Of a DNA stretch of 64,000 nucleotides, positions 40,552 through 52,006 are shown in pieces (within the stretch, counting starts at the first letter, position 1; each line of letters opens with the position of its first letter). A model generated the notes under the pieces. That model was not told where the DNA came from and did no database searches. It saw nothing but the letters and a program-made list of their open reading frames with translations. This stretch comes from Anadara kagoshimensis. Its lineage: Eukaryota > Mollusca > Bivalvia > Arcoida > Arcidae. The stretch is taken from the NCBI GenBank assembly GCA_021292105.1, contig CM037868.1, positions 33,808,523 through 33,872,522 on the forward strand, given 5' to 3'. Both the position numbers and the translations under genes were made by a program.

Positions 40552-40728
40552 CCACGCCCACAATGTTCCGACAAAGGCCTGGCATGATTGAATTACACGC
40601 GAAAATAATGAAAAATTGGCCTGAATTGCGCATTCTTAATGGCGTCACTGACACTAGTACGTCATAAGTTGCCGTGACGCTGCTTTGGTACCGTAATGGC
40701 GGCCTTTGTCGGAACATTGTGGGCGTGG
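40552..40728. repeat. Perfect 28-bp inverted repeat
   Basis: Arms 40552-40579 and 40701-40728 (core CACAATGTTCCGACAAAGG) around about 121 bp. Likely a foldback or MITE; half of it recurs at 34495-34640. The overlapping open frames on both strands here come from this palindrome. Confidence 0.85.
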
Positions 40729-40847
40729 CAGGCGATCCGTCAATTTTGATCATCCCAGTTACTCCAAAAACATTTCGTTCTTGAAGTGTATACACTAACC
40801 GACGTAAATAGTCAACTCGTCCGTCATCACTACGTAACTTAGTTACA

Positions 40848-41150
40848 TTTTGTAAGTTGGAGGTCGTGGGTTCGAACCCCGGCTGGGTCTGACCCAAGAC
40901 TTAAAAGCGAGTACTGACGGTTCTTTCGCAAAGCATTCGGCATTACGAAATGAAGGTCATGGTTCTTTCGGGTGGGATCTTAAAACAAACGAGGTCCCGT
41001 GTAGGCTTAGCCCTGCTGTATAATGCCATCGGCGCAACACAAAGGCAAAATTTCTGCACATTCGCCTATAGCTGGCGACGTCTCAATATAAGTGAAATAT
41101 TCTTCACTGGGATGTTAAACACCATTAAATTACCCAACTCAATTCAACTG
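40848..41150 (+). mobile_element. tRNA-headed SINE, 5' head shortened
   Basis: GTGGGTTCGAACCCCGGCTG (B box), central domain, tail CACTGGGATGTTAAACACCA, ending CAACTCAATTCAAC. Confidence 0.85.
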
Positions 41151-41311
41151 GTAAAAAATTATATATAGCCAAGGATGAGACCAAAACAGGGATTTTTAGT
41201 AACGACTCGGGTCATGTAAGTAAAAGAAAAATTGATTTGTATCCGTCCCATTGCAAAACTCAAGATATTTCATTCTTTCTATAAAATAAGGTAAAAAACA
41301 GTTTTGAAAAT

Positions 41312-41425
41312 ACAATCAAACATGAAGGTAACCCATGGGATCAGTAAAAGTGTCCTTTATGGACAGGTGACATTTATATACATGTTCAAATAATATGAAT
41401 AAAGAACAATTGGGATACAATTACA
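41312..41425. mobile_element. MITE of the GTCAAACCTG family, partial
   Basis: TCCTTTATGGACAGGTGACA and AAAGAACAATTGGGATACAA blocks. A further scrap of the other end lies at 41715-41780, separated by a (TC)n tract and a PLE piece. Confidence 0.7.
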
Positions 41426-41512
41426 TCAGTATTAAGTAAACTTAAATTAATCCACCATTCCAAATGATTACGTTATCACGCTCTCTATCTAGTTTGTACA
41501 ACGTTTTGAATT

Positions 41513-41562
<50 letters not shown>
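41513..41562. repeat. (TC)n microsatellite
   Basis: About 24 pure CT units. Confidence 0.96.
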
Positions 41563-41567
<5 letters not shown>

Positions 41568-41589
41568 TTGCACTGATTACATGTATGTT

Positions 41590-41710
41590 TTTTGACACCC
41601 CATAGTTCCAAGTGCCATTCATTCTGAATTTTGATAACACACGATTCGGGTGTAGCTAGCTGCACTGGATATGCTTACCCATCCGCATAGTGGAAGTTCA
41701 CATGCAGTTC
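41590..41710 (+). mobile_element. PLE 3'-region fragment
   Basis: TGACACCCCATAGTTCCAAG, CGGGTGTAGCTAGCTGCAC, ATGCTTACCCATCCG. Confidence 0.65.
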
Positions 41711-41780
41711 AAAGTATGTAGCTTAAAGCCCACCTCTAAAAAGGACCACCTGCTTATAAAGGCCAGTATAATTGTTAACA

Positions 41781-42665
41781 GTGACAACGTTTTTAAGTTA
41801 GAATTATTTCTCGTTTCCTAGGTCCAGTACAAAGAGACATTTCATCTTTGCCATCAATGACATCACAGCCATTCGACGTGTGACCTTTAACTCCTTTCTC
41901 GTCAGCTCGGTGTAAAACTTTTCGACAGGTCTGTACTGTATTACATGTACATAACAACGTTTCTAAGTTATGATTATTTCTCGCTCCCTAGGTTCAGTAC
42001 AAAGAGACATTTCATCTTTGCCATCAATGACATCACAGCCATTCGACGTGTGACCTTTAACTCCTTTTTCGTCAGCTCGGTGTAAAAACTTTTCGACAAG
42101 GCTGTACTGTATTACATGTACATAACAACGTTTCTAAGTTATGATTATTTCTCGCTCCCTAGGTTCAGTACAAAGAGACATTTCATCTTTGCCATCAATG
42201 ACATCACAGCCATTCGACGTGTGACCTTTAACTCCTTTTTCGTCAGCTCGGTGTAAAAACTTTTTGACATTTTTGTACTGTATTACATGTACATAACAAC
42301 GTTTCTAAGTTAGAATTATTTCTCGTTCCCTTAGTATAATACAAAAGAGACATTTCATCTTTGCCATCAATGACACCACAACCATTCGACGTCGAAGCTT
42401 TGGCTACGTTTCGTCAGCTCGGTGTAAAAACTTTTCGACAGGTCTGTACTGTATTACATGTACATAACAACGTTTCTAAGTTAGAATTATTTCTCGCTCC
42501 CTAGGTTCAGTACAAAGAGACATTTCATCTTTGCCATCAATGACACCACAACCATTCGACGTCGGAGCTTTGACTACGTTTCGTCAGCTCAGTGTAAAAC
42601 TTTTCGACAGGGCTGTACTTCATTACATAATGATTATAGTGTGCATCGCAGCGTTTCTAAGTTAT
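41781..42665. repeat. 171-bp tandem array, about 5 copies
   Basis: Phase points at 41825, 41995, 42166, 42337 and 42508. Each unit has CAAAGAGACATTTCATCTTT, CATTCGACGT, CGTCAGCTCGGTGTAAAA, then the MITE terminus TTTTCGACAGGTCTGTACTG. The units are thus tandem copies of one half of that MITE family. A related unit lies at 44960-45165. Confidence 0.92.
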
Positions 42666-42700
42666 AATAATTTTATTATTATTATTATTATTATTTTATT

Positions 42701-44800
42701 ATGATTCCCCACCACCGAAGGTGGGGAATCATATTGTTTTCGTTCTGTTTCTTCTTATTATTATTATTATTATTATTATTATTTTTTTATTATTATTATT
42801 CCGCCAGGACCATATGATGCAGCCTATCTCGGGAACGGCTTGATGGATTTAGATGAAATTTGGTACCAATAATCTGTTGTATGTGTAGATAATCAAGACG
42901 TGTTCATTTTCGTTATCTTGAAGGTGGGTGGGTGGGTGTAAATTGCTTAATTGAATACGTAGTTAAATACCCGGGGAAACTAATTCTGAATGGACATAAG
43001 TTAATGTTAATGAGTTAATCCGATTAGTGACCATCAAAAACTTCGCGATTTTTAAAACCACAGCTTGTCACGTCACACGCCTGTTATTAAAACCTTACAC
43101 AATGAGCTGAATGGTGTATACAATTTGCCTTGATAGATCGAAGAAGGTTAAGCGTGTCGAAATGGCTTCGGGGTATTCTGTTAATCACTGACTGTGGAAG
43201 TAGAAGACTGCCCACTTTTTAAGTTAACACCAATGAAATTTCTCCTTTTACTGACTGACACTTTCCTAATGACCGGTATGTCGTTTGTCCCTTTAACCGG
43301 ACTTTATATAGTGTGTTGAAATATATTGGAAAATTGATGCTATGGTGATGCATAAGATAAGAATTATATTAAAATTTGAAATGAAATTTAGAACATTTTT
43401 AAAAACTATTTTGTTCCCTTAGTCGTGATCACGATCTATAAGGCACCAATATTTATTTTCCCGAAATCATACTCGTAAAATTAAGGCAAAAATTGTAAAT
43501 AAAATTAATTTATTATAACTACCATTTTGTATATTATAGGATAATTATTTTGTTGTAAACATTTCAATTTAATGTACCATTTCCATGAACATTGCCAATA
43601 CAAAAATTCATATATTTTGACTGAGTAGATATATGGTTATTAACATGAACCTCAAACATATAGGAATAACCGATATAAGTCGCGAAATTAAAATACGATG
43701 TGTATTGCGCATTGAATCACGATTATTAATCAATATACTTTTTTAAAAAAATATTAAATAAACATCACAAAGGGTAACTTTTATTATATTTTATTTTGGA
43801 TTTTACAATAATTCCGAGTTCATCGGTGTTTATACTGTCTGACGACATCGGGAGGGCACCTAGGTATATCCTCATGCAATGTCGACACGCTCCTATATTA
43901 CCTGGATCTACCTGCCCATAATTAGAAGGTCTTACATTCACACCTAAGACAAGGATCTGAATCAACTCTACTTTAAGACCAGTCGTTAATTAATTTGTTT
44001 ATTCAGTGGCACTCGCCGATCCGTCACTGGCATCAATGTGTTATCACCTGTTAATTACTGGTGACCAAGATACCGGTGAACTTTGAAAACTTGTGGCCAG
44101 AAAAATCGCAAAGCGCCGTTTTTTTGTCGCCAGTTAAAGAAAAAAAATCGCAATTGGCGACGTTGGCGATGCCCAGCGCAAACCCTCCAATACGTGTTCA
44201 TTCATTGTAACACGCGGCGACGCCGAATCAGAGGCCTGAAAGGGGTTATACGAGTTTTCTTATTTAATGAAATTCATTGAAAACGTCACTTCCTATGCCG
44301 AGAAGGCCTTCCAATGTACGATTTTTCTTAACCGAAAACTTTAATTTAAATCTACTTTAACTTTCAAAGAAATTTAAAAAGGTAATCAAGGTAGGATTTT
44401 TTTTTAGTTTACCAGGTCGGCGCTGTACAAATGTACTTCAAACACAACTGCCTTTAGAATGTAACCGTACATCAAGGCAATATATACACAACATTAAAAA
44501 CGCATGTGACGCGAAAATCACAAAATTTACCTGTTGATTATTAACTAAACAACAACATCTCTTGTTCATTTATTGTTTTATTCAATCTTGTAATTCATAT
44601 ATGAAGGGCCGTAACTTTGATGTAAGACTACCTGCACATGCAGGTACCCGACTCGACTAGTGTATTACGTCAAATGTTGTATGTGTCAAAAAGTATCCTT
44701 TTTGGCGACACAGTAATGAAATTGGCAACAAAATTTTATACCAATTGGGTCTTTTCACCAGATATATGCCATAAACTATTTATGTATGGTGGGGAATCAT
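42701..44800. mobile_element. 2.1-kb segment bounded by inverted ATGATTCCCCACC
   Basis: Left end has a hairpin ATGATTCCCCACC / GGTGGGGAATCAT (42701-42713, 42720-42732). An identical GGTGGGGAATCAT lies at 44788-44800 in inverse orientation to the left arm. Both borders abut ATT-rich tracts. The interior has a GGTGGGTGGGTG stretch and a bit of TTATTATTATT, but no recognised transposase. The 66-codon minus frame at 43765-43965 has no motif. Candidate non-autonomous element only. Confidence 0.45.
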
Positions 44801-44830
44801 ACGTAACTGGTATCCCAGTTACAATCTCTA

Positions 44831-44885
<55 letters not shown>

Positions 44886-44923
44886 TTTTATTATTATTAT
44901 ATTATATATTTTTATTATTATTA

Positions 44924-44955
<32 letters not shown>
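44831..44955. repeat. (ATT)n microsatellite cluster
   Basis: Two ATT tracts separated by a short TATATTTTT segment. Confidence 0.95.
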
Positions 44956-44959
<4 letters not shown>

Positions 44960-45165
44960 TTCTGTAGGTTTAGTGCAACGTTGACATTTTTTATCATTGC
45001 AATTAATGACACTCAGGAAACTCGGCAACTGAAGATTGGACTCCCTTTTCGATAGTGAAATCACGGTAGTGTTAAACTTTTTGACAGAACTGTACTTGAC
45101 TACGTATCTAAGCAAGAATTATTTCTCGCTCTCTAGGTGTAGTACAGCGTTGACATTAATAATGT
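44960..45165. repeat. Diverged copy of the 171-bp unit
   Basis: CATTTCTGTAGGTTTAGTGC, GTGTTAAACTTTTTGACAGA and TTATTTCTCGCTCTCTAGG follow the unit order of 41781-42665. Confidence 0.7.
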
Positions 45166-45231
45166 ATTGATACTAAGGTTAAAAAACAACTAAGGACTTC
45201 AAATGTCATGATTTTTTAAAATCCGACCAAG

Positions 45232-45232
<1 letters not shown>

Positions 45233-45259
<27 letters not shown>
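45233..45259. repeat. Poly(T) tract
   Basis: About 27 T, interpretable as the poly(A) tail of an old minus-strand insertion, though no body was recognised. Confidence 0.7.
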
Positions 45260-45264
<5 letters not shown>

Positions 45265-45392
45265 CCAACTCATGACTATCTTCTATCAAAGATTTCTGAT
45301 GTCCTATTTTTAAATCCAATTTATTTATCTGTTTTATATACTTATGTACATATAACAACATTTATAAGCATATGGAGCCTACGGAGGAATTC

Positions 45393-45669
45393 AGTTGAGT
45401 TGAGTAATGTTGTTTGACGTCCCAGTCAAAAAAAATTCACTTACATCGAGACGTCGCCAGCTATAGGCGAAGGTGCAGAAATTTTGTCTGTGCGTTGTGC
45501 TGATGGCATTATACAACAGGGTTCTTTATCGTGCCAAGCGTAATTCCGAGTGCTTGGCGACAGAACAGTCATTACCCACTTTCAAGCCTTGGGTCAGACT
45601 TGGTTGTGGTTCGAACCCATCACCTCCCACTTACGGAGCGAGCATTCTACCGACTGGGCTATCGCAGTG
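45393..45669 (-). mobile_element. tRNA-headed SINE with an internal deletion
   Basis: Tail AGTTGAGTTGAGTAATGTTG and head GGGCTATCGCAGTG are present. About 60 bp between GTGCCAAGC and GTAATTCCGAGTGC are missing compared with full copies. Confidence 0.88.
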
Positions 45670-45839
45670 TAGCCTACGAAGCAGCACTGCATTTCAGAAA
45701 ACGACACCCAATAAAAGGTCATGTGCAAGAATTAAAGAGCCACAAATAAATAATAATAAAAATAAGAATATTTATGATAATTATAATATATAAAGAGACG
45801 TTACTGTTGAAGCGCCAAAGAAGTACGTTTAAGTCGAAA

Positions 45840-45910
45840 CGACACTGAGATCTCCCGCTTTACATTTCCAGTGAACTGGACGACCGGGTTCGATTCCCGG
45901 CGTCTGGAAA
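45840..45910 (+). mobile_element. tRNA-like SINE head fragment
   Basis: GACCGGGTTCGATTCCCGGC is a B box and T-arm; the 5' half does not fold as a tRNA. Confidence 0.5.
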
Positions 45911-46009
45911 GGGATTTTGTCACTGTGCCATGTACCATTTTTACAAAAAAATGATTATTAAATATATTAAAATTGTATTTGACAAGTGTAACGAGTACGC
46001 ACAGACTAC

Positions 46010-46330
46010 GCGGACATGGCCGAGTATAGGCGGAAATGGCCGAGTATAGGCGGAAATGGCCGAGTGGTACTGTCACTGGTTTTCTGAGTCAAGGATCGTG
46101 GGTTCAGACCTCATTCAGGACTTGAAAGTTTTCTGAGATAATTTTCGTCTCCTGTCCATACAAGGGCTGTAAAAAACTAACTAAGTACCAGAATAGTCTT
46201 TCGGATGAGACTCAAAACCGAGGTCCCGTGTCTCAATGTAACGCTAATAACACCTCTGTAGGGTTCGAAAAAAGTAAGTGACCTGTGGCCGCTACATAGG
46301 ACGCCTTTTACAACTAGAACCGATTGAAAC
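46010..46330 (+). mobile_element. SINE with a triplicated head motif
   Basis: GCGGAAATGGCCGAGTATAG-type 21-bp units occur three times, then an A-box-like GGCCGAGTGGTACTG and GTGGGTTCAGACC, then GAGGTCCCGTGTCTC. The head is of the NNGGCCGAGTGG tRNA type, a different source from the main family. Confidence 0.65.
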
Positions 46331-46888
46331 AGACTGAGCAGAATAAGAAAGAAAGAAAAAAAGAAAGGCAGACAGACAACCATTTGAACTCAACGTTGTC
46401 GCAGTGTCGTCTTCAGAGGGTGATCCAGCCACTGGAGGAATATAAACACAAAATGAACGAATTAATAATAAAAAATAAGTTAAATTATCAGCGTTGAAAT
46501 CTAAAAATTCCAATGTAACTCAATGTAACTCATATAAAAAAGAATTAAACGATCGAACTGTCACATGTGACCTTTGCCCCTGTCTGTTGTCCCTGATAAG
46601 ATATTTAAATGGAACGCGTATCCACTCAGGTATAGTCCAACGACATTGACCTGTCTGCTTGACCTTTAATTTAAATATTTATTTTTGGGACCAACGCATT
46701 TATGCTAAGGTAACACCGGTGTTTATTTTTGTCTACATCATGTGAATTGTGCTGTTTATGTATTTATTGCGAATCCTAACATAACTCATGTCTTGTGTGG
46801 ATCTCCCTAGGTGAATGTACTCAATGAAAGGTCAAGCTGACAGGCCAATGTTGTCTGTGTATAGGAACGGGGTGTATTTGTAGGTAAG
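46331..46888. other. No gene recognised
   Basis: Intergenic or intronic sequence. TCAAGCTGACAGGCCAATGTTGT-like phrases recur near 51170 and 56455, suggesting a further low-copy repeat (key words AAAGGTCAA, ACAGGTCAAT). Confidence 0.45.
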
Positions 46889-47096
46889 GTACAGGCCTGT
46901 CAAAAGTTTAACACGGCGGTAACGAAACGAAATCGAAACTTAACTGATAAATTGCCGAGATAGAGATGGTTGTTGATCAAAAAACGGTCGAGATATCGAT
47001 AAAGGCTGTCGAGATATAGCGTATAAGGGGTCGATACGAACTGTCGATTCGGCATTAATTCGCTAACTCGGTGTTAAATTTTCGACATGCCTGTAT
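46889..47096. mobile_element. MITE of the CAGTACAGACCTG family
   Basis: Left GTACAGGCCTGTCAAAAGTT; right GGTGTTAAATTTTCGACATG, then CCTGTAT. About 208 bp. Confidence 0.75.
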
Positions 47097-47430
47097 TATA
47101 TTTTAACGTAATTGTCGACCCCCTGATCTGAACTATGTAAACATGTCATTGAAGAGTTAACTTCGAAACAGGAAGTATTTTAAAATCGGAGTGGAGAGAA
47201 CTCTGTTCAAATCTGCCATGTGTTTATTTTTGTGAGATCCGGCATGTGTGAAGTTTTGTGGTAAAACATTGATCATATCCGCCATGGATATAATCAACTT
47301 TGTAAACACGATTTAAATTATGGATGAAAACCAACACATCTAGTGTAGATATGATGAATATTTAATCAACTCACCTGGGAATATATAGTATATATGTGTA
47401 AGTAGCTATATAATTATTTAACATTTGTAA

Positions 47431-47705
47431 GTTGAATATTGGTGTTTAACGTCCGGGTCAAGAAAATTTCACTTATATCGAAACGTAGCCAGCTATAGGC
47501 GATGTTGCAGAAATTTTGCCTGTGCGTTGTGCTGATGGCATTATACAGCAGGGTTCTTTAGCGTGCCAAGCCCACCGTGACCCGGGACCTCATTTATTTT
47601 AAGTTCCCATCCGAAAGAACCGTTACTTTCATTTCGTAATATATATGCCGAGTGCTTGGCGAAAGAACAGTCACTACCCGAATTTAAAGTCTTGGGATCA
47701 GACCC
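47431..47705 (-). mobile_element. tRNA-headed SINE, head lost
   Basis: Tail TTGGTGTTTAACGTCCGGGT to TTAAAGTCTTGGGATCAGAC. Confidence 0.85.
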
Positions 47706-47966
47706 GTTTCTAGGGATGGTGAGGGTGGTTGTAGCTATATAAGTTATATATCTAACATAAGTATTGTCATAATATATTAAGCGGAGACGCTTCTAGGGAT
47801 GATGAGGTGGTGGAGCGAAGTTGTTACTAAAGGGGGTAGTACAGGGGATGACTGAGCTAGTGTTGATGAACAGTGTAGACTTGTAGAAAGTTTAACAATG
47901 AGCTATCCAAAAGGAGTTGATGCTCTGCTGCAGGATAGCCAAGGGCACATAGCAGCTTCCAAGATA

Positions 47967-48143
47967 AGTCTACCCTGTCTATAAAGACCACCATAAAGAA
48001 CCAGTAAAAGTGGTTTTAATAGGCAGGTTGCCTTTATGTACTGGTTCAAATAACACGAATAAAGAACAATTGGGATACAAATATACTGGGCTTTATAAGC
48101 AGGTGGTCCTTATATAGAAGCGTTCTTTAAGACAGGTTGGACT
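47967..48143. mobile_element. MITE of the GTCAAACCTG family
   Basis: AGTCTACCCTGTCTATAAAG at the left, GACAGGTTGGACT at the right: inverted ends over 177 bp. Confidence 0.85.
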
Positions 48144-48149
48144 ATATAG

Positions 48150-48235
48150 CTTATTATTTGTTAGTTTAGTGTTAAACTTTCGACAGGTCTGTACTGTATT
48201 GTTGCACTATAGTGTATCCACATAAAGTTACTGCA
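48150..48235. mobile_element. MITE terminus (right end) before the 35-bp array
   Basis: TAGTGTTAAACTTTCGACAG then GTCTGTACTGTATT is the inverted form of the array unit. The array may have grown between the two ends of one MITE. Confidence 0.7.
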
Positions 48236-49365
48236 TAGACCTGTCGCAAGTTTAACACTGAGCTACAGTACAGACCTGTCGAAAGTTTAACACTGAGCTA
48301 CAGTACAGACCTGTCGAAAGTTTAACACTGAGCTACAGTACAGACCTGTCGAAAGTTTAACACTCAGCTACAGTACAGACCTGTCGCAAGTTTAACACTG
48401 AGCTAGAGTACATACCTGTCGAAAGTTTAACACTGAGTTACAGTACAGACCTGTCGAAAGTTTAACACTGAGCTACAGTACAGACCTGTCGCAAGTTTAA
48501 CACTGAGCTACAGTACAGACCTGTCGAAAGTTTAACACTCAGCTACAGTACAGACCTGTCGCAAGTTTAACACTGAGCTACAGTACAGACCTGTCGAAAG
48601 TTTAACACTGACCTACAGTACAGACCTGTCGAAAGTTTAACACTGAGTTACAGCGCAGACCTTTTGAAAGTTTAACACTAAGCTACAGTGCAGACCTGTT
48701 GCAAGTTTAAAACTAAGCTACAGTACAGACCTGTCGAAAGTTTAACACTTAGCTACAGTACAGACCTGTCGAAAGTTTAACACTAAGCTAGATTAACACT
48801 TAGCTACAGTACAGACCTGTCGAAAGTTTAACACTAAGCTACAGTGCAGACCTGTTGCTAGTTTAACACTAAGCTACAGTACATACCTGTCGCAAGTTTA
48901 ACACTCAGCTACAGTACAGACCTGTCGCAAGTTTAACACTGAGTTACAGTACAGACCTGTTGAAAGTTTAACACTGAGTTACAGTACAGACCTGTCGCAA
49001 GTTTAACACTGAGTTACAGTACAGACCTGTTGAAAGTTTAACACTGAGCTACAGTGCAGACCTGTCGCAAGTTTAACACTGAGTTACAGTACAGACCTGT
49101 TGAAAGTTTAACACTGAGTTACAGTACAGACCTGTCGAAAGTTTAACACTGAGCTACAGTGCAGACCTGTTGCTAGTTTAACACTAAGCTACAGTACATA
49201 CCTGTCGCAAGTTTAACACTCAGCTACAATACAGACCTGTCGAAAGTTTAACACTGAGTTACAGTACAGACCTGTTGAAAGTTTAACACTGAGCTACAGT
49301 GCAGACCTGTCGCAAGTTTAACACTGAGTTACAGTACAGACCTGTCGAAAGTTTAACACTGAGTC
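48236..49365. repeat. 35-bp minisatellite made of a MITE terminus, about 32 copies
   Basis: Unit CAGTACAGACCTGTCGAAAG plus TTTAACACTGAGCTA. Variant positions (GAAAG/GCAAG, GAGCTA/GAGTTA/CAGCTA/AAGCTA, CAGTACAG/CAGTGCAG) recur in blocks, indicating segmental duplication inside the array. The unit equals the TIR of the MITEs at 21574-21757 and elsewhere. Confidence 0.95.
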
Positions 49366-49580
49366 TGTAAAGCCGAGATATGGATACCTAGACCTAGTGG
49401 TCTAGTAAGACTAATTAGCCCACTAAACCCCCATTTTTTATTTTTTGACTTTTTTTTTTGGGGGGGGGGGGGGGGTGTGCGTCTGACAGCTTCTATTATT
49501 GAATTTTTAAAATTGCTGGCGAAAATAGCAGGAACGAAAACAAGCGTTGATAAAATATGTAACAGAAAAGGGAAAAATGC
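49366..49580. other. Low-complexity sequence with a G run
   Basis: T9 followed by about 16 G near 49460-49476. No gene. Confidence 0.6.
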
Positions 49581-49582
49581 AC

Positions 49583-49857
49583 CGGCCAAACCGGGACCCG
49601 AACCTGGAACCTTCCCAATACTAGCAAGACGCTCTACCTACTGAGCTACCAGGCTTACTTATCGAGTCCGTTCCACCACATTCCTTCCTTTTTTCCATTC
49701 AGCTCCCTTGAATCGAAACCACCAGGTTCCACCTTTGGATGTACCTGTTGATCGACCACTTCGATGGTTAAAAATGTTACAGGAAAAGGGGAAATTCAGC
49801 GGCCAAACCCGGGACCGTCCCAATACTAGCGGAACGCTCTACGCACTGGGCTACCCC
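49583..49857 (-). mobile_element. Two copies of a tRNA-like SINE head
   Basis: 49583-49656 on the minus strand has GCCTGGTAGCTCAGTAGGTA and GGTTCGGGTCCCGG (A and B boxes). 49786-49857 is a second, more damaged copy ending in a C16 run. Both follow a GAAAAGGGGAAA-like sequence, so the whole unit was duplicated. Confidence 0.65.
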
Positions 49858-49889
49858 CCCCCCCCCCCCCCAGGCCCGAGACAGTTAGT

Positions 49890-50278
49890 TAACATTTACT
49901 CACCTACTTTACTTAGTCCTCTTCGTGCTTGGAGCACATAAGGCCTTGACCTAGGACTTCCATCTCTACCTGCCTGTCTGCTGACATTTTTTGTACCGTG
50001 CCCCACGTCCATCCTTGTTCTTGCATTTCCTTTTCGAATGATCTTCTCCAAGTCTCCTTCGGTCGTCCTCTGCTTCTTTTACCAGGTGGTGTCCATCTAA
50101 TTGCAATTCTTGGTATATCTGACGTTCCCATCCGTAAGACATGACCAATCCAACTCCATCTTCTCTTTCTGATTTGTTTTGAAATTGGGACTGTTTCAGT
50201 TCTTTCATAAAGTTCTTCATTTGTTACTTTGTTTGGCCAAAATATTTTCAGGATTCTGCGTAGACATTTAATTAACAT
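49890..50278 (-). pseudogene. LINE C-terminal domain, RTE/endonuclease-RT type
   Basis: Reads RRWSWIGHVLRMGTSDIPRI, RWTPPGKRSRGRPKETWRRS and EMQEQGWTWGTVQKMSADR: the conserved tail of animal LINE proteins often annotated as endonuclease-reverse transcriptase. Only the last about 110 residues are present; 5'-truncated. Confidence 0.88.
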
Positions 50279-50409
50279 ATGTTAATAATATAACGTATGT
50301 TATTAGACAATTCTGCTAAGAATGTGTCATATAACGAATGCACCAGGCTAGGATCATAATCCACCACTATCCAGTTAGTACCAGGTCAGTTTGTAGTGTG
50401 CTCACCCCT

Positions 50410-50645
50410 GTTTTCGAAGGCCGGGTTTGGAATACCTGCAGAGTATAACCGAGATTTGAAAATAGCTCCTGTTCATTATTTAAAAATTGAAAGTCAAGGG
50501 ATGCTTCGGAACCGATGTCTTTTGTCACAGTAGGCATAACATATTGCAAAGGTAATTTTCTGTCATTTCAACTTGTAGCTAGTAATATCTCGATATAAGT
50601 GAAATGTTCTTAATACGGACGTAAAACAGCATTCAATCAATAAAT
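50410..50645 (+). mobile_element. SINE, very diverged
   Basis: CCGAGATTTGAAAATAG, then ATCTCGATATAAGTGAAATG and TACGGACGTAAAACAGCATT give the tail of the main family. Confidence 0.6.
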
Positions 50646-50744
50646 ATTTAAACCACTCATTCACGTTTGGTATTTTAGTAAAACGTAAATAAAACAACAT
50701 ATGATGGGTGACAGATGGGTAACCTTTAGTTCATACTATTAACA

Positions 50745-51085
50745 GAGTTGAGTTGAGTAATGGTGTTTAACGTCCCAGTCAAGAATTTTTCACTTATATC
50801 GAGACGTCGCCAGCTATAGGCGAATGTGCAGAAATTTTGCCTGTGCGTTGCGCTGATGGCATTATACAGCAGAATTCTTTATCGTGCCAAGCCTACCAAG
50901 ACACGGGGCCTCATTTATTTTAAGTTCCCATCTGAAAGAACCGTAACTTTCATTTTGTAATGCTGAGTGCTTGGCGAAAGAACAGTCACTACCCACTTTC
51001 AAGTCTTTGGTCAGACCCGGCCGGGTTTCGAACCCACGACCTCCCACTTACGGAGCGAGCACTCTACCAACTGAGCTACCGCAGT
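50745..51085 (-). mobile_element. Full-length tRNA-headed SINE
   Basis: Tail GAGTTGAGTTGAGTAATGGT to head ACCAACTGAGCTACCGCAGT. About 335 bp and complete; a good reference copy with 60674-61014. Confidence 0.93.
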
Positions 51086-51404
51086 GCTCACATACTATTA
51101 ACAGTCAATCCTGCTAAGTACTACTATTGGATGGGTCCTTCTGTATGGATATTTCCAATAAAAGGTCAAACGGACAGGTCAATGTTGTTTACCTATACAT
51201 GTACATATATATACATGAACTTGCAGTTAATTACAGTCCTTTAATTTATGAGAACAAATTATTTTGAAGTACCAAAAAGACTTTTTGACTGGAGCCTCAA
51301 TATTTGGACTTTTTCAGACTTTGGACTTCATGATCAGAAGTTGTTGCACCAATCGTTCACATTTCGTATTTTAAGAGCACATGAAACAACATATGATTTC
51401 CTTG
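51086..51404. other. No gene recognised
   Basis: Contains the recurring AAAGGTCAAACGGACAGGTC phrase at 51160-51180; otherwise unique. Confidence 0.45.
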
Positions 51405-51772
51405 GTTGTTTGAATATTGCTTAACGTCGCATCAGCATTTTTTCAACTATCCGCGACGAGAACTGTTTTTATTAATCTCTATGGGTTAATCTATTAACAT
51501 GTCAAGTGCGAGTGTGTTGTATGGTCTGCCTTGTACTAGTGCACACTCAGGGCGACTTTAACGTGCTAACTCACAGTACGCCGCAAACAAGCGTACCACT
51601 CCCCCCAGTCATATTATTCTGATACTAGGTAACCAGTAAATGCCAACGGCAAGGAAAACTCACTTTCCCACATGTGGTCTGAGTGGGACTCGAAGTCACA
51701 GCAGTGAGTCCCTGGATTTGTAGACTAAAGTCTTAGTTATCCATAAGGCCAACGTGGCCTCAAAACGTTCGA
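51405..51772 (-). mobile_element. Second SINE family, full-length
   Basis: Tail GAATATTGCTTAACGTCGCA, body CCTTGTACTAGTGCACACTC, head on the minus strand GAGGCCACGTTGGCCTTATG with B-box-like GACTTCGAGTCCC. The head is of a Ser/Leu-tRNA-like type. Confidence 0.82.
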
Positions 51773-51955
51773 CAGGCCCACATTGTACATATGGTGACAA
51801 GGGAGTAACCGGTTAATATACATGCATACTGTATTTATATAAACACAAACTTGTTTAACTTCCTCTTTCCTGAATTATACATTAATAAACAGATACTTTG
51901 TAATTTATAAACAACATCGGATAATGAAAACGGATACATGTACTTTACAATATAT

Positions 51956-51962
<7 letters not shown>

Positions 51963-52006
<44 letters not shown>

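Noticed and set aside
40404..40897. Overlapping 87- and 137-residue frames
   Set aside because: Both arise from a perfect palindrome and part of a SINE; no domain.
48236..49365. CRISPR array
   Set aside because: Units are directly abutting 35-mers without spacers in animal DNA, and they match a MITE terminus.
49913..50278. Host gene encoding an RNA-directed polymerase-like protein
   Set aside because: It is only the last part of a LINE ORF, without the RT core, amid SINE heads.
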